Origin: Weeksellaceae bacterium
Lineage (GTDB): Bacteria > Bacteroidota > Bacteroidia > Flavobacteriales > Weeksellaceae
Direction: 5' to 3'
Length of the DNA: 64,000 nt
Assembly (NCBI GenBank): GCA_019459455.1
Contig: JAIBEX010000021.1
Span: 124,001-188,000 of the forward strand
The translations under genes and the position numbers were made by a program. A model generated the notes under the pieces. It saw nothing but the letters and a program-made list of their open reading frames with translations. It was not told the DNA's origin and did not search any database. Each line of letters starts with the position of its first letter. Position 1 is the first letter of the stretch. This document shows positions 1-7,631 of this stretch, in pieces.

Positions 1-185
1 CGTTTGAAAGTGATGCTACTTCCAATATTATCCTTACACCAAACGGAAATTCCACTAAAGTGACCTGGGATATGGATTGCGAGCTGGATTATCCGATGAA
101 CCTGATGTCTATTTTTATGGATGGGCAAATGGATAAATCATACGGCAGCGGCTTGGCAAAACTTAAGGAAATCTCGGAGAAATAA
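1..185 (+). CDS. SRPBCC (polyketide cyclase-like) protein, C-terminal end only
   Basis: The reading frame whose first full codon is at position 3 stays open to a TAA at 183-185 and gives about 60 residues. It contains a beta-strand pattern (T-K-V-T-W-D-M-D-C-E-L) followed by P-M-N-L-M and a C-terminal amphipathic helix ending G-L-A-K-L-K-E-I. This arrangement is typical of the end of START/SRPBCC lipid-binding proteins annotated as polyketide cyclase family. The start lies outside the window, so ligand and function cannot be assigned. A rho-independent terminator follows directly. Confidence 0.7.
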   Translation, partial: FESDATSNIILTPNGNSTKVTWDMDCELDYPMNLMSIFMDGQMDKSYGSGLAKLKEISEK

Positions 186-205
186 ACACACACAATCTTA
201 ATCGG

Positions 206-229
206 CCGGGCTGTAGTCCGGTTTTTTTT
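206..229 (+). terminator. Rho-independent terminator of the SRPBCC gene
   Basis: CCGG at 206-209 pairs with CCGG at 218-221, extended inward by a G-U and a C-G pair around a TGTA loop. It is followed by a run of eight T. It lies 20 bases after the stop codon at 185. Confidence 0.75.
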
Positions 230-323
230 GAAAGGTACAAGTCAGGTCATAGTTGTTTTCGCTGCGGTGGCATCAGATCCTAAAATAAATCTGCACATTT
301 TTTGTTTTAAATGGGTTAACTTT

Positions 324-331
324 TATATTTG
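324..331 (+). promoter_or_regulatory. Bacteroidota -7 promoter box upstream of the Gre-like gene
   Basis: TATATTTG matches the flavobacterial -7 consensus TAnnTTTG. It lies about 50 bases before the start codon at 383, leaving a leader of about 45 bases. No clear -33 TTG at the ideal distance was picked out. Confidence 0.5.
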
Positions 332-382
332 AGTTAAATTAATAAATCGGTTGGTCCAGGATACGGAAACTTAAGAACGCAT

Positions 383-832
383 ATGCAGAAGGCTGTTTAC
401 AATAAGAATGATTTGCGGAATTACGTAAAGGAAATGATTTCAGGCAAGGTTAAAACCCTGGAGTTTTATCTGAATTTTACATTGGAAGCCAGCCGCGAAA
501 TAAAAAAGACCACAAAGTACGACTCCATTCGGGAGGAAATCCAGAGTGAAATCTACCACCTGGACAAACAGATGTTTACTCTTAAAAACATGCAGCGCGA
601 GATGCAGAGGGTACTCAACACAACCTCGGAAACGATTAATCTGGGTTCTGTGGTCATCACCAATAAAGCAAGGTTTTATATCTCGGTTTCCCTGGGCGAA
701 TTTTTTTATGAAGGCGACCGCTTTTATGCAATTTCCGAAGAAAGTCCCATGGCCAAAATGATGAAAGGCAAGAAGGTGGGTACAGAATTCACGCTTAACA
801 ACATCCACCAGCGGATAGAAGAAATTCTGTGA
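383..832 (+). CDS. GreA/GreB-like transcript cleavage factor family protein
   Basis: The product is 149 residues. The N-terminal ~75 residues are charged and helical, as in the Gre coiled coil. The C-terminal half resembles the Gre globular domain that docks beside the RNA polymerase secondary channel: a strand-rich stretch (G-S-V-V-I-T-N-K-A-R-F), then S-P-M-A-K-M-M-K-G-K-K-V-G, close to the S-P-I-A-x-A-L-x-G-K signature of GreA. It differs enough from canonical GreA (about 158 residues) that it may be a lineage-specific Gre-like protein rather than GreA itself. It is monocistronic, with its own TAnnTTTG box upstream. Confidence 0.6.
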   Translation: MQKAVYNKNDLRNYVKEMISGKVKTLEFYLNFTLEASREIKKTTKYDSIREEIQSEIYHLDKQMFTLKNMQREMQRVLNTTSETINLGSVVITNKARFYISVSLGEFFYEGDRFYAISEESPMAKMMKGKKVGTEFTLNNIHQRIEEIL

Positions 833-913
833 ATCTTTCAGCTGGTTTTAGCTACATTGCAGCGCACCGCCGGTTGGTCTTTTGATAAAATCTGTTCCTA
901 ATCCAAATCTTCT

Positions 914-921
914 TACTTTTG
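914..921 (+). promoter_or_regulatory. -7 promoter box overlapping the nitroreductase start region
   Basis: TACTTTTG matches TAnnTTTG and ends only four bases before the ATG at 926. If it is used, transcription would start at or next to the start codon, so the mRNA would be leaderless or nearly so. Confidence 0.5.
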
Positions 922-925
922 CATA

Positions 926-1435
926 ATGGATGAAGCCCAAATTCTAAAACACATCATCGAAAGCAGGAAAAGCAGCTTCCCGAGAGATTATACTGATCAG
1001 GAAATTCCACATGAAATTCTTGAAGAAATCCTGAATTCTGCCCGCTTTGCCCCAAATCATAAGAAAACAAAACCATGGCGGTTCCAGCTTTTTCGCAAAA
1101 ATGAGAAAGCAGGACTGGGACAGAAATTAGCCGAAATTTATAAGGAAACAACCCCATCCCAAATCTTTCTTGAGAAAAAATACATAGATATTTCCTCTAA
1201 AATTTCAAGGGCTGATGCGGTAATCACCGTGTCGGTGAATTTCAGCGGTCTCGTTCCGGAATGGGAGGAGATTGCGGCCGTGGCAATGGCGGTTCAGAAT
1301 ATGTATTTAACATGTACTGCGCATAAAGTGGGTTGTTACTGGAGTACTCCTGGCATGATTAAACATATTGATGAATATCTGCAGCTGGAGCCCAACCAGA
1401 AATGTTACGGCCTCTTTTATCTGGGTAAAATTTAA
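926..1435 (+). CDS. Nitroreductase family protein
   Basis: The 169-residue product looks like a small FMN-dependent nitroreductase-fold oxidoreductase. The N-terminus has I-x-x-R-K-S-S-F (FMN phosphate binding Arg/Ser) and then the family helix E-E-I-L-N-S-A-R-F-A-P-N-H-K-K-T-K-P-W-R-F. The central A-V-A-M-A-V-Q-N-M-Y-L and the late G-C-Y-W-S-T-P are also typical. Such enzymes reduce nitro compounds, quinones or enones with NAD(P)H; the real substrate cannot be read from sequence. It is compact, near the short end for the family (170-220 residues). It stands alone ahead of rpsP. Confidence 0.85.
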   Translation: MDEAQILKHIIESRKSSFPRDYTDQEIPHEILEEILNSARFAPNHKKTKPWRFQLFRKNEKAGLGQKLAEIYKETTPSQIFLEKKYIDISSKISRADAVITVSVNFSGLVPEWEEIAAVAMAVQNMYLTCTAHKVGCYWSTPGMIKHIDEYLQLEPNQKCYGLFYLGKI

Positions 1436-1493
1436 TCCTCTCCCAAATTCCACTTTTTTTTAGGCTTGCATTTTTTAGATTGCAAAATTTGAC

Positions 1494-1501
1494 TATCTTT
1501 G
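1494..1501 (+). promoter_or_regulatory. -7 promoter box of rpsP
   Basis: TATCTTTG matches the flavobacterial TAnnTTTG consensus and lies 46 bases before the rpsP ATG at 1548. An upstream TTG at 1466-1468 could serve as -33 element, although the spacer is longer than usual. Confidence 0.6.
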
Positions 1502-1547
1502 CACACTTAATATTTAACGGGACGAGATCCCACAAAATCAAACATTT

Positions 1548-2333
1548 ATGTCAGTAAAAATTAGATTACAAAGACACGGTAAAAAAGGGAAACCTTTCTT
1601 CCACATCGTAGTTGCAGATGCCAGAGCTAAAAGAGATGGTAAATTCATCGAAAAGTTAGGGATCTACAACCCAATTACAAACCCTGCAACAATTGAACTT
1701 AACGTTGATGCCGCCGTGAAGTGGTTAAACAACGGTGCTCAGCCAAGTGATACGGCAAGAGCGATTCTTTCTTACAAAGGTGCCCTTTACAAAAAACACC
1801 TGATGGGTGGAGTTGCAAAAGGTGCTTTTGACGAGGCTGAAGCTGAAAAGAGATTCGGTGCATGGCTTGAAGAAAAAGAGAAGCAGGTATCCGGCAAATC
1901 AGAAGGTTTGGCACAATCTAAAGCAGATGCTAAAAAAGCAGCTTTGGATGCTGAAACTAAAGTGAATCAGGCGAGACTTGATGCAGCTGCAAAAATTGAA
2001 GCTGATGCAAAAGCGGAAGCCGATGCCAAATTAGCAGAAGAGAAAGCAGCAGCTGATGCAAAATTAGCAGAGGAAAAGGCAGCTGAAGAGGCTAAAAATG
2101 CAGAAGAGGAAGCAGCAAACGCTCCGGTTGCAGAAGCAACAGAAGAAACCCCTGAAGCTGAAAAGACTGTAGTGGAAAATGTAGCTGAAAAAATTGGTGG
2201 TGCCGCGGCTGCAGTAGCAGGTGCAGTTGGTGCAATAGCAGAAACAGTAGCAGACGTATCGGGGAAGATTGCTGAAGCAGTTGCTCCTAAAACGGATGCT
2301 GAAGGTGAAGAATCAGAAGAGACTAAGGCTTAA
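1548..2333 (+). CDS. rpsP: 30S ribosomal protein S16 with long C-terminal extension
   Basis: Residues 1-80 are a standard S16 (S-V-K-I-R-L-Q-R-H-G-K-K then P-F-F-H-I-V-V-A-D-A-R), an early-assembling protein of the 30S subunit. The protein is 261 residues, while bacterial S16 is usually 80-100 and flavobacterial S16 is often moderately extended. Residues ~115-200 are Ala/Glu/Lys-rich and predict a long helix with 11-residue repeats (A-D-A-K-L-A-E-E-K-A-A, about three units). Residues ~210-245 are an Ala/Gly/Val-rich, more hydrophobic helix, and the tail is acidic. It precedes rimM, which encodes the maturation factor for the 30S head where S16 acts; the pairing is conserved widely. A strong terminator separates the two genes here. 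Confidence 0.95.
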   Translation: MSVKIRLQRHGKKGKPFFHIVVADARAKRDGKFIEKLGIYNPITNPATIELNVDAAVKWLNNGAQPSDTARAILSYKGALYKKHLMGGVAKGAFDEAEAEKRFGAWLEEKEKQVSGKSEGLAQSKADAKKAALDAETKVNQARLDAAAKIEADAKAEADAKLAEEKAAADAKLAEEKAAEEAKNAEEEAANAPVAEATEETPEAEKTVVENVAEKIGGAAAAVAGAVGAIAETVADVSGKIAEAVAPKTDAEGEESEETKA

Positions 2334-2357
2334 CAGTCTTCACTTCATATCATATTT

Positions 2358-2386
2358 AAGACGCCTGTTTGGCGTCTTTTTTATTT
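2358..2386 (+). terminator. Rho-independent terminator after rpsP
   Basis: AAGACGCC (2358-2365), loop TGTTT, GGCGTCTT (2371-2378) form a perfect 8-bp stem followed by a T-rich tract. It lies in the 145-base gap between rpsP and rimM, so rimM probably depends on readthrough or its own promoter. Confidence 0.85.
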
Positions 2387-2478
2387 TAAAGAAATTATAT
2401 TTGCACTTCGAATCATCCGCGGGATTTAAACAATCTGAACCTGCGGGCATTTCAGTACTAAAAAATAAATAAAGACAG

Positions 2479-3021
2479 ATGAAAAAGGAAGACTGCTATT
2501 TTCTGGGTAAAATTACACGAACCCATGGACTCGCCGGCAATGTAATTATGAAACTGGACACAGATCAGGGGGAACTTTATAATAAGCTGGACGGAGTTTT
2601 TGTGGAAGTTAACGGACTGTTGGTTCCCTTTTTTGTGGAGAAACAGCAGTGGAGCAGGGATAATACCAAAATCGTCTTCTTTAAGAATGCTACGCTCGCC
2701 ATGGCGGAACAGCTCGTAGGTAAGAATGTCTTTCTGCCGCTAACCGCCCTTCCCGAACTGTCAGGCAACCAGTTTTATTACCATGAGGTACTCGGTTACG
2801 AAATCCGGGATGAGAATGACAATTCGTGCGGACTGATAAAAGAAATAAACGACCAGATAGCACAGCATTATTTTATCCTGAATCTGGAAGGTAAGGAAGT
2901 CATCATACCCATCATTAAGGACTGGATTCTCGAAGTTAACCGTGCAGAGCGGTTTATCAGGATGCAGCTTCCGGACGGTTTGCTGGAGGTGTTCACCAAA
3001 CCTGCGGTGAAGGATGAGTGA
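2479..3021 (+). CDS. rimM: Ribosome maturation factor RimM
   Basis: The 180-residue product matches the family length (160-180). The N-terminal beta-barrel begins with Y-F-L-G-K-I-T-R-T-H-G-L-A-G-N-V, the RimM hallmark G-x-I-x-x-x-H-G-L-x-G. The C-terminal PRC-barrel half has L-G-Y-E-I-R-D and ends E-V-I-I-P-I-I-K-D-W-I-L-E-V-N. RimM binds S19 and helps 16S rRNA 3'-domain folding in the 30S subunit. It lies downstream of rpsP in the usual order; trmD and rplS, often next in other bacteria, do not follow here. Confidence 0.93.
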   Translation: MKKEDCYFLGKITRTHGLAGNVIMKLDTDQGELYNKLDGVFVEVNGLLVPFFVEKQQWSRDNTKIVFFKNATLAMAEQLVGKNVFLPLTALPELSGNQFYYHEVLGYEIRDENDNSCGLIKEINDQIAQHYFILNLEGKEVIIPIIKDWILEVNRAERFIRMQLPDGLLEVFTKPAVKDE

Positions 3022-3120
3022 GTCACTCGTCTTATTAAAGTAAATTAGGGTGTTTTTCCCCGTTGATAACGTTTTTTTTTCTTTTTCTTTGTGTATGTTT
3101 AATTAAAAACTCAAATTATT

Positions 3121-3795
3121 ATGAAAAAAGTAATTACTACAATGGCGTGTTTAACTATTTTACGTAGCAATAAGGATAATGGTATGAAAAGTTTTTTAGT
3201 TATTGTAATGATTAGTTTTCATTTTGTCTTATATCCAGCACAGAATGAAAGGTTTAATGGCTTCATACTGCAGCCAGAAATGGGAATGCTGACTTATGAG
3301 CAAGAGAATACTTTTAAAACAACTGCATATAGTATGTCAGGAGGAGTTGGTAAAGAGTTCCATATACCCAAAAATTTATCTTTAGTAACAGGGATACATG
3401 TTCATAATATTTATGCTGATTATCATAATGGAATGAATATGGTCTTTTTACGGAGTAATTTCGTTAGTGTACCGGTCAATCTTAGGCTTTATTCTACTAA
3501 GAATAGTAATTCTGCATTTTATTCCGGATTAGGTTTAGATAATAAATTTAAATTTAATGAATCTGCCGAGGAAATTCCTACGAATCAAAAATACAAAAGA
3601 AATAATGCATACCATTTAGGAAGTATAATCGAATTTGGTTTTCGAACAAAAATTCATGATCAAGTCGATTTATTAACGGGTATTAATTATAGAAGTGATA
3701 TATTACAGGTGGGCTATAAAGAGAATAAAAGTAAAATTACAAATGCTGTAAATCTATCCATTGGTTTTGAATTTTTTAAAAAAACAAGCAATTAA
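3121..3795 (+). CDS. Outer membrane beta-barrel protein (PorT/OmpA-like fold), AT-rich
   Basis: The frame is open from 3121, but the likely translated start is the ATG at 3184. That gives a clean signal peptide (M-K-S-F-L-V-I-V-M-I-S-F-H-F-V-L-Y-P-A) before Q-N-E-R-F, and about 203 residues. The mature part alternates strands and turns (L-S-L-V-T-G-I-H-V, V-P-V-N-L-R-L-Y, F-Y-S-G-L-G-L-D) and ends with an aromatic C-terminal strand (S-I-G-F-E-F-F), as in 8-stranded outer membrane barrels. Base composition is much more AT-rich than the rimM and asnS genes either side. The 21 codons upstream (M-K-K-V-I-T-T-M-A-C-L-T-I-L) look like the start of a different signal peptide, suggesting a fusion or deletion scar. 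It overlaps the pseudogene that follows. Confidence 0.65.
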   Translation: MKKVITTMACLTILRSNKDNGMKSFLVIVMISFHFVLYPAQNERFNGFILQPEMGMLTYEQENTFKTTAYSMSGGVGKEFHIPKNLSLVTGIHVHNIYADYHNGMNMVFLRSNFVSVPVNLRLYSTKNSNSAFYSGLGLDNKFKFNESAEEIPTNQKYKRNNAYHLGSIIEFGFRTKIHDQVDLLTGINYRSDILQVGYKENKSKITNAVNLSIGFEFFKKTSN

Positions 3796-4397
3796 TTTTT
3801 GTCTAATAGTTTTACCGACCTTTTTTGTGCAATGCAACAGAAAAGGTCAATTTTCATTATAAAGGCATTGATCTAAAAGAAAATCAAATTTATTTGTTTT
3901 TTAGGGAAACCAGTTCCAAAGCAGGAATGGTTTCAAAATCTTACAATGTAAATGGCACAAATTATTCACATGTTGGTATAGGCGGGATTATTATGACAAA
4001 GAAAATGAGAAACAATTTCACAATTCTGAATTGAGAATTGAAAAAGTAGAAGATTTTTATAATTCTAAAACTGATAAAGTAATTTCAGGTTGCATTATGA
4101 AAGTGAAGAATAAAGATGAATTAAATTTTTCAAAATTTAAAACAAATCATATCAAAACTCCAAACGAGAAAATTAAAGTTCGATAAAAAATCTGAGAGTA
4201 AAGAAGATGACCATTTCTATTGTTCAGAATTAGTTTATTATATTATTAAAAATTCCAACAGAGAAATAAAAATCGACATTGTAAAAAAGAAATTAACCGG
4301 AATAGACGCTGTTTTATTGAAGCGGGATACAATTACTTATTACCCAACCGATATTTTCTTAAGCGATAAAAATTTTGAAGTATTAAAAAGATGGTAA
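3767..4397 (+). pseudogene. YiiX/YebB-like NlpC/P60-superfamily lipoprotein, broken by three 1-base indels
   Basis: Reading across three frame changes recovers one continuous protein of about 210 residues. A possible TTG start at 3767 leads to a lipoprotein-like signal (L-I-V-L-P-T-F-F-V-Q-C). The frame then changes in the A-run near 3840, the G-run at 3984-3986 and the A-run near 4175. Removing one A, adding one G and removing one A restores the frame to a TAA at 4395-4397. The restored product has S-H-V-G-I and F-Y-C-S-E-L-V-Y, the His and Cys blocks of the permuted papain-like YiiX/YebB hydrolases. Each break lies in a homopolymer, so sequencing error is an alternative to true decay. It starts inside the end of the beta-barrel gene, suggesting they were translationally coupled. 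Confidence 0.7.
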
Positions 4398-4474
4398 TGT
4401 TCGAGGCTATTTATTAAAATCCCTTTCTTTGTTTTCATTGCGGCTCTCATAATCAAAAATTACGCCGAAATACT

Positions 4475-4482
4475 TACCTTTG
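4475..4482 (+). promoter_or_regulatory. -7 promoter box of asnS
   Basis: TACCTTTG matches TAnnTTTG, 70 bases before the asnS ATG. Confidence 0.55.
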
Positions 4483-4552
4483 CAACTCCTGATTCGGTTA
4501 ATATGAAAACCAAAAAATTTCCAATAACCATTAAAAATAGGAATGCAAGCAA

Positions 4553-5998
4553 ATGAGAACCACGATTAGCGAATTACTGACCGATTATAAAAAAATACTG
4601 CATCACGACATCACCGTACAGGGTTGGGTCCGCGCCTTCCGCTCCAACCGTTTTATTGCACTGAACGACGGCTCCACAATGGCCAATCTTCAGGTTGTAG
4701 TGGATTTCGAGAACTTTGATAAGGACATCATCAGCAGGATCAGCGTAGCTTCTTCACTTAAAATCACCGGAGAGGTGGTGGAAAGCCAGGGCAGCGGTCA
4801 GAGCATAGAAATCATTGCCAAAAAAATCATCATCCTGGGTGATAACTTTACCGAAGAAAGGGACAAAACCATCCTTCAGCCAAAAAAACACTCTCTGGAA
4901 GTGCTGCGTGAGCAGGCACACCTCCGTTTCAGGACCAATCTTTTTTCCGCGGTGTTCCGCGTGCGGAGTGCGGTGAGTTTTGCAATACACGAATTTTACA
5001 ACAAGAACCATTTCTTCTACATCAATACGCCGATTATTACCGGAGCTGATGCCGAGGGAGCAGGAGAGATGTTTGCGGTCACCAATTTCGATCTGAACAG
5101 CATCCCGAAAGATGAAAGCGGGGAAATCGATTATTCCGAAGATTTTTTCGGAAAGAAAACCAACCTTACCGTTTCCGGTCAGCTTGAAGCTGAAACTGCG
5201 GCCATGGGTCTTGGCAGGGTATATACTTTCGGACCTACGTTCCGTGCGGAAAATTCAAACACCACGCGTCACCTCGCAGAATTTTGGATGGTGGAGCCGG
5301 AAGTGGCTTTCAACAACCTGGAGGACAACATTGACCTGGCGGAGGATTTTCTGAAGTATGTCATCAGCTATGTGCTGAAGAACTGTGCTGAGGACCTTGA
5401 ATTCCTGAACAACCGCTTCGCCGAAGAGCAGAAACAGAAGCCGGAGAAGGACCGCGCGAAGGAGGGGCTTATAGAAAAACTGGAGAATGTCATCAAAAAA
5501 CGCTTCATGCGGGTTTCCTACACCGAAGCCATTGAAATCCTGATGAATTCCAAAGAGAATAAAAAAGGTAAATTCCAGTATCCGGTGGACCGTTGGGGCA
5601 TCGATCTGCAGAGCGAGCATGAACGTTTTCTTGTAGAGAAACATTTTGAAAGTCCTGTTGTTTTATTCGACTACCCAAAAGAAATAAAAGCCTTCTACAT
5701 GCGTCTGAATGATGATAACAAAACCGTTGCCGCTATGGACGTCCTGTTTCCGGGTATCGGAGAAATTATAGGCGGATCACAAAGGGAAGAAAGGCTGGAA
5801 GTGCTGAAGCAGAAGATGAACGACATGAGCGTGGACGAACATGAACTGTGGTGGTATATGGATACGCGTAAATTCGGTTCTGTTCCGCATGCCGGATTCG
5901 GCCTTGGACTGGAGCGACTGGTGCTGTTCGTAACCGGCATGACCAACATCCGCGACGTGATTCCTTTCCCGCGAACACCCAAGAATGCGGAGTTCTAA
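4553..5998 (+). CDS. asnS: Asparagine--tRNA ligase
   Basis: The 481-residue product is a class II, AspRS-like synthetase. The N-terminal OB-fold anticodon domain covers residues 1-110 (V-Q-G-W-V-R-A-F-R-S-N-R-F). The catalytic core has motif 2 (F-R-A-E-N-S-N-T-T-R-H-L-A-E-F) and motif 3 (G-F-G-L-G-L-E-R-L-V). The H-L-A-E-F-W-M-V-E-P-E stretch is characteristic of AsnRS rather than AspRS. It charges tRNA-Asn directly. Length matches bacterial AsnRS (about 465-485). It is co-directional with rpoN, 92 bases away. Confidence 0.96.
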   Translation: MRTTISELLTDYKKILHHDITVQGWVRAFRSNRFIALNDGSTMANLQVVVDFENFDKDIISRISVASSLKITGEVVESQGSGQSIEIIAKKIIILGDNFTEERDKTILQPKKHSLEVLREQAHLRFRTNLFSAVFRVRSAVSFAIHEFYNKNHFFYINTPIITGADAEGAGEMFAVTNFDLNSIPKDESGEIDYSEDFFGKKTNLTVSGQLEAETAAMGLGRVYTFGPTFRAENSNTTRHLAEFWMVEPEVAFNNLEDNIDLAEDFLKYVISYVLKNCAEDLEFLNNRFAEEQKQKPEKDRAKEGLIEKLENVIKKRFMRVSYTEAIEILMNSKENKKGKFQYPVDRWGIDLQSEHERFLVEKHFESPVVLFDYPKEIKAFYMRLNDDNKTVAAMDVLFPGIGEIIGGSQREERLEVLKQKMNDMSVDEHELWWYMDTRKFGSVPHAGFGLGLERLVLFVTGMTNIRDVIPFPRTPKNAEF

Positions 5999-6053
5999 TC
6001 GAATTTTGTAATAAAACAGAAGTAAATTGTAAATTTTAAATTTAAATTCAAAG

Positions 6054-6061
6054 TAAATTTG
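6054..6061 (+). promoter_or_regulatory. -7 promoter box of rpoN
   Basis: TAAATTTG fits TAnnTTTG, 29 bases before the ATG at 6091. A TTG at 6027-6029 lies a plausible, slightly long distance upstream. Confidence 0.45.
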
Positions 6062-6090
6062 CTACGCAGAAATAATTTGTAGAAAAGAAT

Positions 6091-7566
6091 ATGCTGAAAC
6101 AAAACCTTCAACTCAGACTCGGACAGAAACTCGCTCCACAGCAAATTCAGCTCATGAAGTTGATACAGCTTCATACGCTTGAGTTTGAAGAGGAACTGGA
6201 ACGTGAACTTGAGGAAAATCCGGCGCTGGAGCGAACAGATGATGATAAGGATGCCAAGGAAGAATTAGCTTCTGATTTTGAGGACGAGGGGAACAGCAGC
6301 ATCGATACTGATTTTGATGTCAATGAATATCTTTTTGATGACGAACCGAGCTACAAGACTTCTTCCAGCAACTATTCTGCGGACGATGAAGAGTTTGATA
6401 ACGAAAGCCTCCTCACGGAAGGCCAGTCCCTCTATGACTATCTTCTGGAGCAGATAAGGCTTATCAATATCGATAACGACGATTTGAAGACAGCGGAATA
6501 CATCATTGGAAACCTTGATACAGACGGTTATTTAAGGAGGGAGGTCAAGGCAATTGTTGATGATCTTGCATTTTCCCAGGGAATTTATACCACAAGGGAA
6601 AAAGTGGATGATATTTTGGAAAATTATATCCAGAAACTGGATCCACCAGGAGTTGGTGCCCGGAGCTTGCAGGAATGTCTCCTTCTTCAGATTGAGAAGA
6701 AGGTGAGTGCAGATAAATCACTGTCCCTGGCTGCAAACATTTTGCGGAATCAGTTTGATGCCCTTACCAACAAACACTACAACAAGATCATGCAGAAGTA
6801 TGATGTGGATGAGGAGGACCTTAAAGATGCTCTGGAAGAGATATCCAGGCTTTCTCCGCGGGTAGGAGGTAATTTCGATACCCAGACCATCACCATCAAC
6901 CAGGAAATCATCCCCGATTTCGTAATTCAGATAACGGAGAGCAAAAAAGGAGGTCAACCCGATGTAATTCCATTGCTGAACAGTAAGAATGCCCCTTCCT
7001 TAAGGGTTTCGGATGAATATAAAGATATACTTTCCACCTATTCACACGACAAGAATTCGCCGGATCATAAGCAGGCGGCCTTATTTATAAAGCAGAAGCT
7101 GGATGCAGCCAAATGGTATATCGATGCGATTAACCAGCGGCAGAATACGCTTTTGCAGACTATTACCGCCATCGTAAAACTTCAGAAGGAATATTTCATC
7201 ACCGGCGACGACAAATCGCTGAAACCGATGATTCTGAAGGATGTCGCAGACATTACCGGCTTTGATATCTCCACCATTTCCAGGGTTGTTAAAAGTAAAT
7301 ATGCTGATACGCCCAACGGGATCATTTATCTTAAAAGCCTTTTTTCCGACAGTCTTACCAACGATGACGGAGAGGAAGTGTCCACCAAAGAAATTAAAAT
7401 GCATTTGATGGAAGCCATTGAGAAGGAGAATAAGCGTAAACCTTATACAGACGACGCCCTGGTTGGCATTCTGAAAGAAAAAGGGTACAATATCGCCCGA
7501 CGGACCATTGCAAAATACCGGGAGCAGCTCGGCATTCCCGTAGCAAGACTGAGGAAAGAACTCTAA
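6091..7566 (+). CDS. rpoN: RNA polymerase sigma-54 factor
   Basis: The 491-residue product has all three RpoN regions. Region I is the glutamine-rich N-terminus (L-R-L-G-Q-K-L-A-P-Q-Q-I-Q-L-M-K-L-I-Q). An acidic region II covers about residues 50-115. Core-binding and HTH parts follow, and the RpoN box near the C-terminus is A-R-R-T-I-A-K-Y-R-E-Q-L-G-I-P. Sigma-54 directs transcription from -24/-12 promoters and needs an AAA+ activator, none of which is encoded in this window. The gene ends at a strong terminator. Confidence 0.96.
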   Translation: MLKQNLQLRLGQKLAPQQIQLMKLIQLHTLEFEEELERELEENPALERTDDDKDAKEELASDFEDEGNSSIDTDFDVNEYLFDDEPSYKTSSSNYSADDEEFDNESLLTEGQSLYDYLLEQIRLINIDNDDLKTAEYIIGNLDTDGYLRREVKAIVDDLAFSQGIYTTREKVDDILENYIQKLDPPGVGARSLQECLLLQIEKKVSADKSLSLAANILRNQFDALTNKHYNKIMQKYDVDEEDLKDALEEISRLSPRVGGNFDTQTITINQEIIPDFVIQITESKKGGQPDVIPLLNSKNAPSLRVSDEYKDILSTYSHDKNSPDHKQAALFIKQKLDAAKWYIDAINQRQNTLLQTITAIVKLQKEYFITGDDKSLKPMILKDVADITGFDISTISRVVKSKYADTPNGIIYLKSLFSDSLTNDDGEEVSTKEIKMHLMEAIEKENKRKPYTDDALVGILKEKGYNIARRTIAKYREQLGIPVARLRKEL

Positions 7567-7580
7567 ACGTAAGAAAATAT

Positions 7581-7613
7581 AAAGGCCTGCAATTAGAATG
7601 CAGGCCTTTTTTT
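7581..7613 (+). terminator. Terminator between rpoN and the convergent sigma-factor operon
   Basis: AAAGGCCTGC (7581-7590) pairs perfectly with GCAGGCCTTT (7600-7609) around a 9-base loop and is followed by a T-run. The A-run on the 5' side makes it likely to work in both directions, serving rpoN (+) and the gene ending at 7632 (-). Confidence 0.88.
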
Positions 7614-7631
7614 ACACCTTTAAATAGCTGT

